DNA of 64,000 nucleotides from the NCBI GenBank assembly GCA_014898415.1, contig RCTD01000022.1, forward strand, positions 868,001-932,000, read 5' to 3'. The notes below the pieces were generated by a model, which saw nothing but the letters and a program-made list of their open reading frames with translations, did not search any database and had not been told where the DNA came from. Below, one piece after another: positions 13,558-25,436 of this stretch. Position 1 is the first letter of the stretch. The number at the start of each line of letters is the position of its first letter. This stretch comes from Stromatinia cepivora. Lineage: Eukaryota; Ascomycota; Leotiomycetes; Helotiales; Sclerotiniaceae. The position numbers were made by a program, and so were the translations under genes.

Positions 13558-14151
13558 ATAATTGATATAAAAACAAACGAGTTGTTTTTTGGATTGATTG
13601 AATCCCAGATTCCTTGAATTTGATATTTATTTTTCAAGTGTAAATACTATTTCAATTATTAAATACAAATTATAAAAAAAAATCGTTTTGATCCTTTATT
13701 ATATTAAATGAAAATAACTGAATTGATATAAATATTGAATTATAGATAAGATAGAAATAATATTTTAAGAATAATCCCTTAGATATTCAGTAATCATCAA
13801 ATAGAAAATTGTATAAATTTAAAAGTTATCAAATTTATAATTATCATAGGATAATATAATTATAAAACACTTTCAAAGATCAGAAAATAAATGATATATA
13901 TAATTAATAGAATAAAAGATTTGAATAATTTACTCTTGATTATATAAATCAAAAGCTATATATATAAAACAAATAAATAATTATCTAATCAATATATACC
14001 TTAATTAAATTAGATCTTTATTTATTAATATATCAGAATTACTTTATCAATCGAAAAGATTGATAAGGATTAGAAAATCCTTTATTCCGATTGGAAAGTA
14101 TATCCTTTGATCCTTCGTAGGATACAGAGGATCACAGGGCTTTCCGTGACA
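13558..14151 (-). mobile_element. Older minus-strand E copy, part 2, with its 5' LTR
   Basis: 13558-13842 continues the minus-strand E interior interrupted at 5272 (reverse match to about 5600-5870). 13843-14151 is a reverse-oriented 309-bp E LTR ending TTTCCGTGACA on the plus strand. This is the 5' end of the older copy. Confidence 0.85.
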
Positions 14152-15470
14152 ATAATTATATCGATAAAGATCTATAAAGCAATTATTATAATGATTTTGT
14201 AAACTTCAAAATTAAATATTTCGAATTTATTAATCTAAAGATTATATTCAAATTATATATTGAATTAAAAATAAATGATTTATTTGTCAAAAAGATGATA
14301 TAATATATAAAGTTAATAGTTAATAAAGTTTTGATCAAAATGTTTTATATTGTATATATATTATAATCGAATGATCAAATTCGAAAAACAATGATGAATT
14401 GATATTTTTAATTCCAATTAAAAACTATCCTGAATCAAATTAAGAAATTCGATAACAATATATATCTGAATATTATTTTTGAAGATTTAATATTTTTATT
14501 TAATTTTTAAAGAAAAGAATAATTTGTATAAATGAATATAAGGTAATTATTTCCAATATAATACAAAGGAATTCGATTGTTGTAATTGGATAAGAAATTA
14601 GAATTTTATATATTCAGAGAACTTTTATATAGTGAATATCAAGATCTAGGATGGAAATAATATTTAGTATTATTATAATTATTATATAATAATAATATAT
14701 CATTTAAAGATGAAAAACTATTGAATAAAAAGAAATCTATTAATGATAGAAAATCTTTAAATAATAATAAACAATTTAAATATAATTATAAAGTAGATAA
14801 TATAAATCAAAATAATATTTATATATATTTTTATAGAAATAATGAAAAAGGAAGAGATTTATTTAATAATAAAGGGAATAATAATTTAGGAAATTATAAA
14901 GACAAATTATCCGATTATATATAAAACAGTAATATTGGTTATAATTTCGGAAATCTTAAAAAACTGTATAATAATACTAATAAATATATTGATCAGAATA
15001 ATAATTTCGATTACAAATATATTATTTTTCTTAATTATTACAAAAGAATCGATATTCATTTAAATCATTTCTATAAGAATATTTTTAATGATATTAAAAA
15101 AGGAAATTCTTATATTTTATTATTCGAATTTCAATTATATTCTAAATATAATGGAGAGTATCTATAAAATAATAAAAATATTCTTTAAGAAAAAAGAATA
15201 TCAATATGGATTTATAAAGAAATGAGATTATATAATATTCAAAGCAATTATTATATAGAACCCCGGAAAATCAATAATAGAATATTTGGATATTATAATT
15301 ATCAAATTCTATTATCTTTAAAAAGATTTATCAAAAGAATTTCAAATAATTATATATATCTAAAAAAAGATATTCAATATATATAATTATATATTAATAT
15401 ATAACTAAATATATTATCGATCCTTAAAATCTATAATCGGATTTATTAAAGATCTATAAGATTTTATCTT

Positions 15471-15475
15471 TATAT
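15471..15475. repeat. Target-site duplication tatat, left
   Basis: Matches 17284-17288 exactly, on either side of the gag-only element 2. Confidence 0.85.
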
Positions 15476-15644
15476 TGTTACGTATACGTACAATGTGATC
15501 GATTCGAGCCCTAGTCGGAATGCAGCATTCCCTGAATAGACTAAGTGAGCTTTCGGTCTGTGTATATATAATTATATAGTTCTATTTTCGATCTATAGTT
15601 TTTAATTCTAAAAGATGTTTAAGTTATTCGATTGTTGTGTTATA
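15476..15644 (+). repeat. 5' LTR of gag-only element 2
   Basis: 169 bp, TGTTACG at the start; end TGTTATA is a double C-to-T form of TGTCACA. Confidence 0.9.
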
Positions 15645-16005
15645 TTATTAAAAGTTTTTTGAGATAAGAAATCGAGTAATATATATATATGTTCAAGTAT
15701 ATATATATTTTATAAGTTCTAGGTATATATTTATACTTTCATTTGTATGTATATGTTTATGATATAATTTGTAAAATTGTTTTCTTTTTGTTAAAATCCT
15801 TTTTGAAAGAATTCTTTGTAACCTTTTGAAGATATTCATATTTGGATGATGTTTTCTTCAATTTTATTTCATTTTTTAATAATAGAATTAATCAATTTTG
15901 TAATCGGCGAATTATAAGTCGAAATGATATGATAATACGAAGAGATTGCTTTTCTATATTTTTTATTCCTAATTTGATTAAATTCTATTTCAAAACCTTG
16001 GTTTT

Positions 16006-17040
16006 TCAATCCGGAAAAGTTTAATGGAAATATACAAAAGTTCGATATCTGGTTTCCTTCAATCAAAGCTAAATTTCAAATAGATAATATTACAATCAAT
16101 AATTTTATTATTTAATTTTATTATATTTATTTTAATCTTGAATCTCAAGTTTAAATTATAGTATTGTCATAATTTTCGTTCATCGATTAGGCTATTCCTT
16201 TTGATTATAATATAATTCTTAATCAATTCTTTAGAGTTTATAATAACCTTAATAAGGTTCAAGAAGTTGAAGATTATTTTTATATTTTAAAGTAAGATAT
16301 TGATTCGTTATATATTTATATTACAAAATTCGAAAGGATTTTATACAAAGTTTGTAATCAAAATTGATCTGATTCGAATAAGATATCGATTTTCTGTAAT
16401 GAATTCAATTCAATTTTATACAATTGATTTATTCAGCAATTTAGTTTACTTTATTCTTATTCTGAATTTATATAAGTTATATAACAATTAGTTGCTTGTT
16501 CGATCAATGGTTTTATTTTTAATGAAGTTATTAGTTTCATTTTCTATATATTGTAATACTTTAATTTTCATTTTCAAAATCGTCCCGATCCAATAGATGT
16601 ATCTGGTATCAATCATACTTTAGGTGTATTCGATTTCGATTTTATTTTAGTATCATTACCAAAGGCATTCTCTCGGCTTCGACAATTAAAAGTTTTCGAA
16701 TTTATTTTATAAAAGCGAGCTCGCTTTTGTAAAGAGAATAGATACGTATGATATGGGTCCCTATATTATTGAGTTCGTATTTACTATTTGGATCTATATA
16801 GTAATATATATAATTCATTTGATTCAGCTAATCATTTTATATTAGCTACTTTGGACGATAACAATAATGATACAGATTCAGAATAGAATGAAGAAAGAAT
16901 GGAAAAGGAAGAGGAGACTTTAATGCATTTGGAAAATATAATCGATGGATGTACTTTTTCTGATCGAATAAAGGAAACAATGGATATTATTGAATTTATA
17001 TATTTGATTGAATTAACGAATAAAATTAATGATTTATAAT
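16006..17040 (+). pseudogene. Ty3/gypsy-type gag relic (element 2)
   Basis: Reads PEKFNGN, then SLYIYITKFERILYKVCNQN, SDSNKISIFCNEFN and, in a shifted frame, HFQNRPDPIDVSGINHTL, ending in an acidic tail (NEERMEKEEETLMHLEN) near 17040. It is clearly the same protein as the relic at 421-1428 though the LTRs differ. About five stops and one frameshift interrupt it. No protease or polymerase sequence follows before the polypurine tract, so the element must have depended on enzymes from another element. Confidence 0.72.
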
Positions 17041-17114
17041 TATAATTGTTTTCGGATTCTTTTATATTATTTATTTAAAATGTTCAGGGCGAGTTTTCAT
17101 ATAAAGGGGGGTAG

Positions 17115-17283
17115 TGTTATATATATATACAATGTGATCGATTCGAACTTTAGTCGGAATGCAGCATTCCCTGAATAGGCTAAGTGAGTTTTCGGCTTGT
17201 GTATATATAATCATGTAGTTCTATTTTCGATCTGTAGCTTTTAATTCTAAGAGATGCTCAAGTTATTCGGCCGTTGTGTCACA
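17115..17283 (+). repeat. 3' LTR of gag-only element 2
   Basis: 169 bp, immediately after the G-rich polypurine tract; ends TGTCACA. Confidence 0.9.
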
Positions 17284-18361
17284 TATATATGAAAAATTAT
17301 ATCTAAATGAAAACAAAATATTTTATATAAATCGAATATATAATCAAAAGAACTTTAAGAACAATTATAAATACAAATCTAATCAATGATTTTTTATTTA
17401 ATCAAAAAAGATTAAGAGATATTTTATTTATAAAAAAGAAGATTGTTGATTAAATGAATATATAAAAGCTAAACAAACTGAATCGAAATATAGATATAAG
17501 GAATTATTCAAGAATAACAATAAAGAATTCGGATTATATTTTGAATAATATATTATCGAATAAAAAGAAACTTTATCGGATATCGATATTGATAAAGAAT
17601 TTATAATATATATTCAAAACAATTCAAAAAAGGATATAAAAGATAATAATTCAGAGTATACTTGGATTTTATTCTATAGATTAATTAATAGAAAAAAGAT
17701 TATAATGAATTTATTCGATAAAGTAATAATATATATTTTGATTGATTTTATTAATAAATCAATTAATAAAATTAAAGAATACAAAGCTTTTTTTTTTTGA
17801 AATATAATAATAAAAAGTTTCAAAATATTATTATCGATATAAAAGTATTCTAATAATTTATAATAGAATTCAAACAATATTAAATATATCAAAAGGATAT
17901 CAAGAATATCAAATTGAATATAAGTAAAGTAGAAATCGTAAAGATGATATTCGGAATCGGAAAAGTTGAATCAATCAGATCGATTCAATTAAATCTATTT
18001 TAGGAATTATCGAATTCTATATTATAAAATCAAAAATATCATTTCTATTATCATTATAAAATATAAATCGATTCAAAGTATATTATAATAATATTATTGA
18101 TATATTTATATTATTAATTACAAAATACTTTTATATTTATAAATTCAAATATATAATATTACTCTGGAATATAAAGATTCAACAATTTATATAAATATCT
18201 ATCGATATAAATAATTATTACTTAATTAAATCAAAAATATAAAGATTGTATTATTATTTCGATTATCTATTTATAAATAAATTCTATCGAATTCTTCGAT
18301 ATACAAATTATATAAACATTGTTTAAAGAGATCTTAAAAGATTCATGAAATTCTATAAATA

Positions 18362-21065
18362 TTGTTAAAAATATAGGAAATCCTTAAATAGATTTAAATT
18401 CAATTTTTGTAATAATATTGAATTTAATTATTCAATTATAATTGATATTATATATATTAATAATAAATCAATATTATATATTATCGATAAAGAAATCAGA
18501 TTTCAAATAATATAATAATTCGATAATATCAATACAAAATATATATAGAATAAATTGAGAATATATTGGATAAATATATATCTAGATTTACTAGATTATA
18601 TTATCTATAATATTAGGAAAAACTGTATAAATAAAAAATTCAAACAATATATCGAAATGATAATAATCATTACAAAAAACATACTCGTCGAAATATATTG
18701 ATCAATTAGAATGATCGAATATTATTATCAAATTATTCGATATATATATAATATCATTAAAAAAGAATTCAAGGATATTAAAATAATAAAAGAATCAATA
18801 TTATATAAAAATAATCAATAATATCGCCAGCCTTAATGAAATCATATTTATCCTTCTAATATTCAGAATATATCTATAAATAAATGAATTCAATCTATTA
18901 ATATCTAATATTCAATAACAATTCAATATAATCAAGAAAACAAATAATAAAATCAAAAAACTTCAAATTGAGAAATAAATAGTAGATATATTAAATCAAT
19001 ATAATGATTTAAATATAATTTCAATCTATAAATTATTAATCAATTCAAAGGTATGAATATAAAGAAAAGAAAATAATCGAATTGTCGAATAAATAGAATT
19101 ATTTATATTATTATAAATCGAAAGCGAAATCTATATAATTCAATTATCAAATAGATTTATAATCTTTTGATTTATAATAATGAAACTTTATATAATCGAA
19201 ATAATGATATTAATAAAACTTATTATATAAATAGAATCTATTATAATAGAATAAATCCTTTAAAAAATATTTTTGAAGGATTTCGAAACCATTTTTCAGG
19301 AAAAATTTAAGATTGTTTTAAAAAATATAATAGAAATGAATCCTGATATCCTTCAAATAATTATTTCATTAATAAAAATATCATATAGTATAATAAATAT
19401 AATATCGATCGAAATTATAGTAATATACTTTCTTGAAAATATAATAGAAGTATTAGATATAATTATCTATTTTCAACAAAAATCTGCTGATATTCGATAT
19501 ACTTCAAAATTCATCGATTTATAAAGAATCAAGAAAAAAGGAAATTAATGATTTGATAGAAAACGGTATATTCAAGATTATATAACAAATAGATATATCA
19601 GAAGGTATATAAATATTTAAATCAAGATTCATTGATAAGATCAAAAACAAAGATATTGAAAAGGCATTTCCAAAATCAAGATTTGTAGTTTAAATATAGA
19701 ATAATATAGAAAAGGGAATAATATTAATACAATTAATTATAATTCAATAAATAAATTAATATTTGATATTAAATATTATAATTATTTTGTAATTAATTGT
19801 ACAAATAATTTTATATATTAAGGATATTATTCAAATCTATATACAAATAATATCCAATCTAATATAATCATTCTATATCCAATCATTCAAGAAAATAGAA
19901 TTCCTGAAAGGAATATTATTACAAATAATCAAATCATTATATAATATATCAAAAATCAAAAATCATTGATTCAATATTTACTACAACTATTATCTCATCG
20001 CACTCCAAATAATCCAATCAATCTATAATCCCTATTTAATATATATTAAACAAAAAGACAAAATATTTGATTTAATAGGATTTCAAATAAATAATATAAT
20101 TATTATAATTAACAAAATATTTGTAAATAAAAAACAAAAAGAATTCGAAAACATAAAGTTCTTTATAAAAGATCGAGAAATCTTATTATTCAAGAATCCT
20201 TTCAAATTTAATGGAATTATTATTATCTAAACAAACAATAACTTTATTTATATTAATCAGAAAAAGCAATATACGAATCTATAATTTATCAAAACATAAT
20301 TAATCGATATTTATAATATAAAAGATAAAGTTCGAAAAAATAAAATTTCAAAGGATTAATATATTGTTTAATATACAAAAAGAGTTTATATTTCGATAAT
20401 ATATTAATCAAAAGTATTATTCGTTTTTTCTTTTATTATCTAGATTATCAATTTCAAGGAGAAAGATACGAAATTAATGAATAAAACAATTTAATAACAA
20501 ATGAATAATTTAATTAAAGAATTGAAATTTGTATTATTCGATTTTGATTCGTTGAAACTAGTAGTATTAACAAATGTATCATTTGTTAATAATCGAAATC
20601 TATTCTTACAAATCAGATATATTATTGTATTAATGGATAAGAATAACAAAGCGAATTTAATTTATTAATTATTTATCAAATACAAAAGAATTATTAGAAG
20701 TATACTAATATCGGAACTTTACGGTATAACTTTAAGATTTAATATTAGTATAGTATTCAAAAGTATTATCGAAGGTATATTACTAAAGCAGAAAGTATTA
20801 TTAGTTATATATATAGATTCGAAATCATTTTATAATTGTTTTACGAAATTAGGTTCAATTTGAAAGAAAAGATTGATAATCGATTTAATAATTTTATAGT
20901 AATTGTATAAACAAAGGGAGATAATAGAAATCAAATAAATTAATAAAGAATCCAATTCTATTAATATAATAACGAAAGTAAAATTATATTAGATTTTTAA
21001 AGATTTTGTAAAGAGTAATATAATCAAAATTAAAATCATAGAATAAGTAGAAAAATTAGAGTATA
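18362..21065 (+). pseudogene. Copia H pol relic: integrase, reverse transcriptase, RNase H
   Basis: Integrase core about 18362-18830, with SLNRFKFNF, IIDIIYINNKSILYIIDK, WINIYL-type and KNILVEIY motifs. Reverse transcriptase start is about 19540, with EINDLIENGIFKII, FKSRFIDKIKNKDIEKAF and KSRFVV. A YINQKKQYTNL stretch lies near 20260. RNase H is about 20515-21060, with DSLKLVVLTNVSF and IYIDSKSFYNCFTKLGS. These motifs follow the usual fungal copia order; the comparison is from memory of the family. Frequent TAA/TAG codons replace Q and W, so the gene is dead. An open stretch at 19273-19524 lies in the linker before the reverse transcriptase. Confidence 0.75.
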
Positions 21066-21283
21066 ATGAAAAGAAAATAATATAAATATAGAAATCGAAA
21101 AACGAATACAAAATAAAAGCTATTATAAGTATATATCTAATTTATTGAATATATAATCATTTTATATATAGATTGATTCGAACAAAAGAACAAAATGAAA
21201 ATTAGAATTGAAAAGAATACTCATTTGTTGGATATATATATTCCTGGAATATATAATACTTCGATTTTAAAAGAAATTGTTAA

Positions 21284-21813
21284 TATCGGAATATAAATTA
21301 TATATATAATAAGGATAGTAAGAATAATAAGGATTATATATATATTAATACTTATATGTCACGGAAAGCCCTGTGATCCCCTGTATCTTATAAAGGATCA
21401 AAGCGTATGCTTTCCAATCGGAATGAAGGATCTTCTAACCCTTACCAATCTACCAATTGATAAGGTGATCCTGATATACTAATAAACAAAGATCTAGCCT
21501 AATTAAGATGCATATCGATTAGATAACTACTTATTTGTTCATTATATACAGCTCTTGATTCATATAATCAAGGGCAAGTCATTCAATTCTTTTACTCTAC
21601 CAATCACGTGTACCACCTATTCCCCGATCCCTGAAAGTGCTCTGTAATCATACTATCCCGTGATATTATATTAATACTTTGATATACATTATTATATAAT
21701 TCTTCACCCTTTATAAATTCTAACTCTCTAGATAAATCAAAATGTATTAATAACCAAAGAGTTCTATATGTTCGTTGATAAGCTTCACTTCCCCGTATAC
21801 AGTTGCCCCGATA
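21284..21813 (+). repeat. LTR of copia H, split by an E solo LTR
   Basis: Base-by-base match to the intact 217-bp LTR at 29061-29277 once the 314-bp E insertion is removed. Every difference over the compared stretch is C-to-T or G-to-A. Starts TATCGGAA, ends CCCCGATA (from TGTCGGAA and TCCCGACA). Flanks gttaa and aatat do not match, as expected for the 3' LTR of an element that lost its other end. Confidence 0.85.
21357..21665 (+). mobile_element. Solo LTR of copia E inside the H LTR
   Basis: 309 bp, TGTCACGG to CCGTGATA, with perfect ttata duplications (21352-21356 and 21666-21670). It keeps GC-rich sequence, including CACGTG at 21605, while the sequence around it is fully RIP-mutated. Confidence 0.93.
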
Positions 21814-22440
21814 AATATTCTTCAAAAAAAAATATTATCTCTATATAATTCTTTATATATAATTCCATATATATGATTTCTAACAATTTCTTGATAATAT
21901 AAATCGAAAAAAGCATCGAAATGTCCAATAAAATTATAAAGAACGCAATGGAGAATAATATTGTCATAAATTGATTAAACAAAATCAAGGAGCTTTATAT
22001 TAATATCTGAATCTGATATACGAAATTGCATCAATACAAATGGAAATCCGCCAATAATTATATAACTAAAAACTTCTTGTATAGGAATTGATATAACAAA
22101 GACTCCAATCAGAATAACTATTCGTTTGTTATACTTTTATTATATAGCTTTAGTATAGATAATAAAGAAATCTGATATTATAAAAATACTATTAATTATA
22201 TTTTGTTTTTTTAATATTGATTACCAAAAAGAAAGTGGAAAGATTAATATTATAATCGAGAATACTACGAAAAGATAGAATCTATATTGTATTGAAAATA
22301 TTAAAAGAAAAGAGAAAAGAAAAGAAAAAAGAAAATAAAAGTAAATAATCTGATAATCTATATATCCCTCTATAAAGCTAGTCCCAATTAGATAATATAT
22401 ATTTGATTTATTCTTCAAATCGAACTTTTCAAAATAAGAA
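21814..22440 (-). pseudogene. AT-rich relic with membrane-protein-like minus-strand frames
   Basis: Minus-strand open stretches (22221-22418 and 21785-21988) joined by broken frame read as several hydrophobic segments (for example VILIGVFVISIPIQEVFSYI), as in a multi-pass membrane protein. Stops and the AT bias suggest a RIP-affected host gene or gene copy. I cannot name the family, and hydrophobicity is partly produced by RIP, so this is weak. Confidence 0.25.
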
Positions 22441-23186
22441 AATAAAAATATTAAATCTGTTCACAATATAGGTGGTAGGCATATGGAATGGCAATAGTAT
22501 TGACTATGTAGGTTGAGTTAAAACTAACTAAGTTAAACTATCATGTTGAGCGTGCACTCTGAAATTATGATTCATCTGTTACAGCCTAAACAATTGGAGC
22601 CTAAAAACTCCACATCTGTCCTGTACATGCCACATTAATTTTTCAGCCACTTCTGTTGTCAAGCCACATAAAGCACGGCATCAAAACGCTGCGATCGACA
22701 ACCATCAACTTACAAATGCTTATTGTCTTCAGCTCTTCTATTAATCCTAGAAGATGCTTATCTTTACTACTACATCTTATTAGATGATAACGTAGAACCT
22801 GTGAGCGACAGAATGGAGGCGATGTCAATTTTGCTAGATGTCCCTACTTGACCTTGCCGGGGGCGAGGGTAAATTATGACTTACTTGCAGGCAGACTGGA
22901 CCATATCTTGATGTGAGGGGTAGTGAGAAGGAGTAACGGGAGATAATGAGGGTGTAATCGAAGACATAATGCAGTGCGATGGTGAGATATTGTTCATTGG
23001 AATGAATGTATTGCTAATGGTTGCGGCATCGTACCATTCTTTGCCTAATATTGGAATCATCTGAACTTGGTGCGGAACAATTTATCTGTTGACCTCCTGG
23101 GATCTTGGCAGCGTATGCATATATTGCATGTTGCATGCGGAGAACAAACAATCTCAACTTTTAATTCATTCTTTCCTTTTTGGTAT
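22441..23186. other. Left part of the gene island; no clear gene
   Basis: Normal-GC sequence begins here. One minus-strand open stretch, 22643-22828 (61 residues, with YHLIRCSSKDKHLLGLIEEL), looks protein-like. It is preceded on its strand by a possible intron end (CTAG), so it may be an exon of a lost gene. I do not recognise it. The rest shows nothing I can assign. Confidence 0.3.
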
Positions 23187-23355
23187 ACTGTTTGTTTGCT
23201 TTCAATATTTTGATTTCAAAGCACTTTAATTCCGAAGGCTGAATACCTAACTCTATTCTTTCGTGAAAGATATATTCGCAACTTAATTGTTTAGCTAGAG
23301 AATCAATCAATTCAATCTCATGCTCTTCCTGATCTCAATAAACCCAATATTATCT
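23187..23355 (+). repeat. 169-bp direct repeat, left copy
   Basis: Matches 27788-27956, from CTGTTTGTTTGC to CTCAATAAACCCAATATT. Nearly all of the roughly 17 differences are transitions, as RIP or deamination would give. Identity stops sharply at both ends. It contains an AATAAA-like signal. The nature of the repeat is unknown. Confidence 0.85.
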
Positions 23356-23613
23356 TTATATCTTGACGAAGAGCTGTGCCAAAATTTTAAGCAGTGAATG
23401 TCAACTTCTTTGCTTCATTCTCCAGAGAATATATCCTCCTTTTACCATCTCATCCTATCTACAGAATTATCTTATATCCTATTCTACCTTTCAATCATTG
23501 CCGAGAATTTATATACTCTTCCCTGCTCAAATAGAGTAGTTCGCAACCGTCTCTCCTAGAGTCAACAAAGTACGTTCATACACCAAATTTTATATATTCA
23601 TTATGAACTAACA

Positions 23614-24516
23614 ATGCCACAGATGTCTTCTATACCTTACGGACTTATTAAAACGAGAAAATTGCATGGTGCCTATCTCGACGCTAGCGATCCCAAAAAA
23701 CGAGAGTCTGCTACGGTTCCTTTATGGGAGAATATCCTCAACTACTATATAGCGACTGATGATATTGCTGTGAATGGACAACAGCCTGTGGATGACACAA
23801 CCAAAGCTGTAGACATTATGGTTCGTTATTATGACAACGAATTCCGCCCTATTATTCTACTCATGGTGGAATGTAAGCGACACAGCAGAACTCCTCGCTC
23901 TGTCCAAGAGATGGAAGAACAACTCTATAACTATGTAGGCGATTCTTTTTTACCAGAAGGATTGGCACATCGACCCAAGTTATATGGTGCAGTTGCATTC
24001 GGAACAAAGATTCGAGCTTGGACTGTTGAGTTGAACGGGAATTATTGTGATCTAAGTCCCTATTGGGGCAGTATTGAATCTGCAGATATGGGGAGCTATA
24101 AAGATGCTGGAGAGGCTACTGATGCCACCGAAATCTATAACTTCTTTGCTGAGGCGAAAAGAGAGGCCCAGAATGCATTGACTGGCCCTCAAGCAACATC
24201 TGCTATTCCACAAGCATCACATACACCTATTGCAACTTCCTCACGTCAATTGGCGCCTTCTCTGGCTGATAGCTCCGCTAGGCTCGCACCAGTAGCTTCC
24301 TCTTCGCATACACAGTCCAGTATATCCGCAAATCCGACGAGAGCATGGTACTATACGGACGCCACGAGAACATATTCACTGTATTCCAATTCAACTCTCG
24401 TTTCAAATACTCCTAACTGCCCAGAAAATGAATGGGTCTATTGCGATGGTGGCTGGCCTGGTGAAGGTTCAAAGAAATGGCTTTTGTGGAATGGAACAAC
24501 TCCACAGTATCAATGA
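23614..24516 (+). CDS. 300-residue protein with PD-(D/E)XK-like nuclease signature
   Basis: A single uninterrupted frame of normal composition with a usable start context (aacaATG) and a TATA-like stretch about 100 bp upstream. Residues 64-106 fit a restriction-endonuclease-like core: D67 in KAVDIMV, then the beta-strand IILLMVECK with E86 and K88, then Q103 in EEQLYNYV. Residues 190-245 are a Ser/Ala/Thr/Pro-rich linker. Residues 246-300 form a Trp/Tyr-rich tail (ENEWVYCDGGW, KKWLLWNG). Many fungal genomes carry lineage-specific proteins with such a VECK core; their role is unknown to me. No signal peptide or membrane segment is seen. ATG at codon 4 is an alternative start. It lies between two copies of a 169-bp repeat with the F-box gene on the opposite strand. 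DNA or RNA cleavage is inferred only from the motif. Confidence 0.75.
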   Translation: MPQMSSIPYGLIKTRKLHGAYLDASDPKKRESATVPLWENILNYYIATDDIAVNGQQPVDDTTKAVDIMVRYYDNEFRPIILLMVECKRHSRTPRSVQEMEEQLYNYVGDSFLPEGLAHRPKLYGAVAFGTKIRAWTVELNGNYCDLSPYWGSIESADMGSYKDAGEATDATEIYNFFAEAKREAQNALTGPQATSAIPQASHTPIATSSRQLAPSLADSSARLAPVASSSHTQSSISANPTRAWYYTDATRTYSLYSNSTLVSNTPNCPENEWVYCDGGWPGEGSKKWLLWNGTTPQYQ

Positions 24517-24610
24517 TCGAGGGCTACTTAGGTCCTTTGTCTTTCGAATTTTATGTTTTATACACTCAAACTTTCTTTCAACGAAGGGTTTAAAAGGCTA
24601 TGCTGCAAGC

Positions 24611-24676
24611 AAGGGCAAGGGCAAGGGCAAGGGCAAGGGCAAGGGCAAGGGCAAGGGCAAGGGCAAGGGCAAGGGA
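24611..24676. repeat. Hexanucleotide microsatellite (AAGGGC)11
   Basis: Eleven tandem AAGGGC units about 100 bp downstream of the nuclease-like gene. It makes long apparent frames in several phases that have no coding meaning. Confidence 0.97.
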
Positions 24677-25205
24677 AATTGATCTTAGCAATACCTTTCG
24701 AGATTATGAAGTTGATGTTTTCTTTCTTTCTTTCTTCCTTTCTTCTGTTCTTAAATTTACGTTGTTTTTTAATGCCTTCAAATTCTCTTCCTAAATCTAT
24801 CAGGGAAGTCTTGTGAAGCGGCACACGTGACTAGGGGACCTTAGGCTCAATGATCAGGGTGATCATAGGAGAACCCTTAGAAGGACTGCATGATGTATGG
24901 TGCTAGTAATTTCATTTTTTTCAGTTCGATCTATCTGTAGGGTTACCCTAAACGGGCTATGCGGAGATTTCTCTTGTGAGTAAAAACTCCTCCCTCCATG
25001 CCGAAAGGTATCCGAAAATCGTGGTGTATTAGCTATCCTGTCATAACTGTTTTGCCTGTGAATTGAACCGCCTGCTCCTGCCACTGCTGTACAATTTAAT
25101 CTCAAAGCACCTCTGCATTTGCTACCCTTCATACATTCTAACCTATTATCTCCTTTGGCCTCCTTCCATTATATGTTTTTTTCTTCTTCTACTACCCAAT
25201 CTAAC
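24677..25205. other. Intergenic, no supported gene
   Basis: Contains a CT-rich stretch (24720-24745), a TGATCAGGGTGATCA palindrome-like site near 24851-24865, and a pyrimidine-rich tract before the ATG at 25206. An apparent minus-strand frame at 24863-25132 resembles nothing I know. Confidence 0.5.
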
Positions 25206-25436
25206 ATGTCGAGGGGGATGCTTCCACCTGGGTCTCGGAAAAGGGCGCACAACTCGGAGGAGGCGGGCGGTGCAGCAGATGATAAGGCTGCTGCTACTAT
25301 AACCTATGTATGGAGGAAACGTGTTGTACTGGGTCCCAGGGGGGTGTTCGGATCGGTTCAACTGCCTGACTGCCCAAAGGCCCAGATTACAGGCCTAACT
25401 CGTGTTTCATTTAACATTTATAATCAAAGCTATTGA
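25206..25436 (+). CDS. Possible short protein, unknown
   Basis: An ATG at 25206, after a CT-rich leader typical of filamentous-fungal promoters, opens a 76-residue frame (MSRGMLPPGSRKRAHNSEE, then GGAADDKAAATITYVWRKR). The N-terminal part is basic and low-complexity and could be nuclear. Upstream in-frame ATG at 25119 would add 29 hydrophobic residues. It ends a few bases into the 3' end of the F-box gene on the other strand. It could be the first exon of a broken longer gene. Confidence 0.3.
   Translation: MSRGMLPPGSRKRAHNSEEAGGAADDKAAATITYVWRKRVVLGPRGVFGSVQLPDCPKAQITGLTRVSFNIYNQSY

Larger units (their letters stand above)
15476..17283 (+). mobile_element. Complete gag-only LTR retrotransposon, family 2 (1808 bp)
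   Basis: Two 169-bp LTRs (15476-15644 and 17115-17283) begin TGTTA and end TGTCACA (TGTTATA in the mutated left copy), with perfect tatat duplications outside. A polypurine tract (AAAGGGGGGGTAG) ends at the right LTR. The interior is 1470 bp, only enough for gag. A solo LTR of the same family lies on the minus strand at 56241-56410. It inserted into copia H, so it is the younger of the two. Confidence 0.92.
14152..21813 (+). mobile_element. Ty1/copia element H, degenerate, 5' LTR not seen
   Basis: Contains copia integrase, reverse transcriptase and RNase H in order and ends with an LTR at 21284-21813. It is split by a gag-only LTR element at 15476-17283. The first part (14152-15475) shows only an Asn/Lys-rich open stretch (14721-14924) that could be gag; the left boundary is uncertain. 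Base composition is extreme and every domain has stops. Confidence 0.65.

Noticed and set aside
24428..24824. Five overlapping frames of 64-88 codons around the AAGGGC microsatellite
   Set aside because: All are generated by the hexanucleotide repeat being open in every phase; none has family features.
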